Source: Candidatus Ryanbacteria bacterium RIFCSPLOWO2_12_FULL_47_9c
Lineage (GTDB): Bacteria > Patescibacteriota > Minisyncoccia > Ryanbacterales > GWA2-47-10b
Assembly: GCA_001821795.1 (NCBI GenBank)
Contig: MHOB01000030.1
Location: 1 to 6,688, forward strand
DNA: 6,688 bases
Direction of reading: 5' to 3'
The position numbers were made by a program, and so were the translations under genes. Within the stretch, counting starts at the first letter, position 1. Each line of letters opens with the position of its first letter. The notes beneath the pieces are model-generated. The model did not search any database, was not told the DNA's origin, and saw only the letters and a list, made by a program, of their open reading frames with translations. Below are positions 5,866 to 6,688 of this stretch, piece after piece.

Positions 5866-6688
5866 TTATACAACCTCCGCCTGATAACACCGCTCACAAT
5901 AAACGATTTCAGGTCGTTCTGGTGCATACGAGGTTTCAAACTCGTTGGGACAATGTGCAGCTTTGTGAGCATGCTCGGCTGTGTTTTTATATATTTGATT
6001 CTCGCTTACTGTTCCTGCGCATTGACATTTTCTGTGCCAAAGCTTGAGTGGGTTTCGTTGCTTGAAGCGTTGGTAGTGCCGGCAGTTTGGACAAAGCCGC
6101 GGCAGTGGTAAATTCATTTTTTGATAAAATTCGAATTCTTGTGGAATAATTCTAAATGCAGTAGAACATTGTTCTGTGCACTTCCCGTCGTGTTCACAAC
6201 CTATAGTTTCTTGCAAAATAGAATCTTGCGCATCCTTGATACTTGCTGGCAACGCCTTCGCAAAAGTAGTAATTGAATACTCTTTAGTTTCCGGATCCTT
6301 CCAGCCGTATCCTCTTTCGGCAACCTCTTCCCTCGTCAAGGGAAAATATTCTTGAGCGATAGTTTCATTGTAAGCCGATAGTGAAATTTCAATCGGGAAG
6401 AACTCTCCGTATCGATACACCCGACCACTTTTGTCTGTATACTGCATGGTATTCATGTGCGAAATTATTTTTGGAAGCAGTGCCGTATATTCCTCTTTCG
6501 TATACTGCTTATTTAAAATGCAATACTCTTTATTTCGAAGCCCGATACATCCGAAGATATACGAACAATCGTGACAATTAAACGAATACTGTGCGTTGTT
6601 AGAGTTGTAAACCGTAATAGTTACGAGGGTCCTGTTACCAACATCATTATCAACATTTTCATAAGAAAAGTCGTTTTTATATTGCCCC
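5866..6688 (-). CDS. Cysteine-rich double zinc-ribbon paralog D, N-terminal half cut by the window edge
   Basis: The reading frame enters from the right edge (first full codon at 6687) and gives 273 residues, about the C-terminal half of the family, with 14 cysteines. No true start is in the window; the ATG at 6456 is internal, because family homology continues upstream of it. Visible in order are the end of section 2 (FNCHDCSYIFGCIGLRNKEYC, then NKQYTKEEY), a YRYGEFFPIE/AYNETIAQEYF linker, the second ribbon (a CTEQC pair, then 24 residues, CPNC, then 18 residues, CQC), HAHKAAHC, and a final CERC before CYQAEVV and a TAA stop. The C-terminal ribbon is closest to paralog C (for example NPLKLWHRKCQCAG and SENQIYKNTAEHAHK are shared). 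It lies 41 bases upstream of paralog C in the transcription direction. The function is unknown; metal binding is inferred from the cysteine pairs. Confidence 0.93.
   Translation of the reverse strand, partial: GQYKNDFSYENVDNDVGNRTLVTITVYNSNNAQYSFNCHDCSYIFGCIGLRNKEYCILNKQYTKEEYTALLPKIISHMNTMQYTDKSGRVYRYGEFFPIEISLSAYNETIAQEYFPLTREEVAERGYGWKDPETKEYSITTFAKALPASIKDAQDSILQETIGCEHDGKCTEQCSTAFRIIPQEFEFYQKMNLPLPRLCPNCRHYQRFKQRNPLKLWHRKCQCAGTVSENQIYKNTAEHAHKAAHCPNEFETSYAPERPEIVYCERCYQAEVV
5961..6007. repeat. Near-identical coding repeat, copy in paralog D
   Basis: These 47 bases are identical to 4138-4184 in paralog C; the inner 30 bases (5962-5991) are also identical in paralog B (2270-2299). They encode the SENQIYKNTAEHAHK part of the C-terminal tail. 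Confidence 0.9.

Noticed and set aside
5866..6456. Paralog D as a complete 196-residue gene starting at 6456
   Set aside because: The frame stays open to the window edge and the upstream residues continue the family motifs (GCIGLRNKEYC), so the ATG is internal.
1..6688. CRISPR-like or direct repeat array
   Set aside because: The recurring DNA tracts are kilobases apart and sit at equivalent codons of paralogous genes, with no short repeat-spacer pattern.

Overview
The window is a gene-dense, entirely minus-strand stretch that I read as part of a tandem array of large cysteine-rich paralogs of unknown function, with one type II toxin-antitoxin pair embedded in it. The N-terminal ribbon style (CQNC, then FYxKIKVPxPTxCPxCR, then RNExxLY) and the expansion of such genes recall Patescibacteria (Candidate Phyla Radiation) genomes. 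That assignment rests on my memory of the family, not on a marker gene in the window. TGA ends at least three genes and is not read through in any of them, so a code with TGA as glycine (Gracilibacteria/Absconditabacteria) is unlikely and the standard bacterial code fits.

In transcription order (right to left) the layout is as follows. A paralog lacking its N-terminus runs in from the right edge (5866-6688). A complete 593-residue paralog follows (4043-5824). Next is a 36-codon open frame that begins as a fifth copy of the family and breaks off at a strong hairpin (3936-4046; hairpin 3953-3989). A complete 585-residue paralog follows (2174-3931), then hicB (1907-2134), hicA (1703-1894), and a more divergent paralog that leaves by the left edge (1-1706). 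Gaps between genes are 41 bases or less, and two junctions are ATGA stop/start overlaps. I see no convincing terminator or internal promoter, so the block looks like one polycistronic unit whose promoter lies to the right of the window. No stretch above 300 bases lacks a gene.

The large proteins share one pseudo-symmetric plan. There is a zinc-ribbon-like domain with spacing CxxC-x24-CxxC-x18-C, a first cysteine-laddered repeat section ending in a GLRNKQY...NKxYSKEDY signature, a linker, and a second such section ending in the same signature. A YGEF/AYNE linker then leads to a second ribbon with the same CxxC-x24-CxxC-x18-C spacing and a conserved cysteine/histidine tail. They have no visible signal peptide or membrane segment, so a cytoplasmic metal-binding or structural role is plausible, but the function is unknown. 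Near-identical DNA between copies, a truncated copy ending at a palindrome and the embedded hicBA pair suggest that the array is being reshaped by duplication, deletion and gene conversion.
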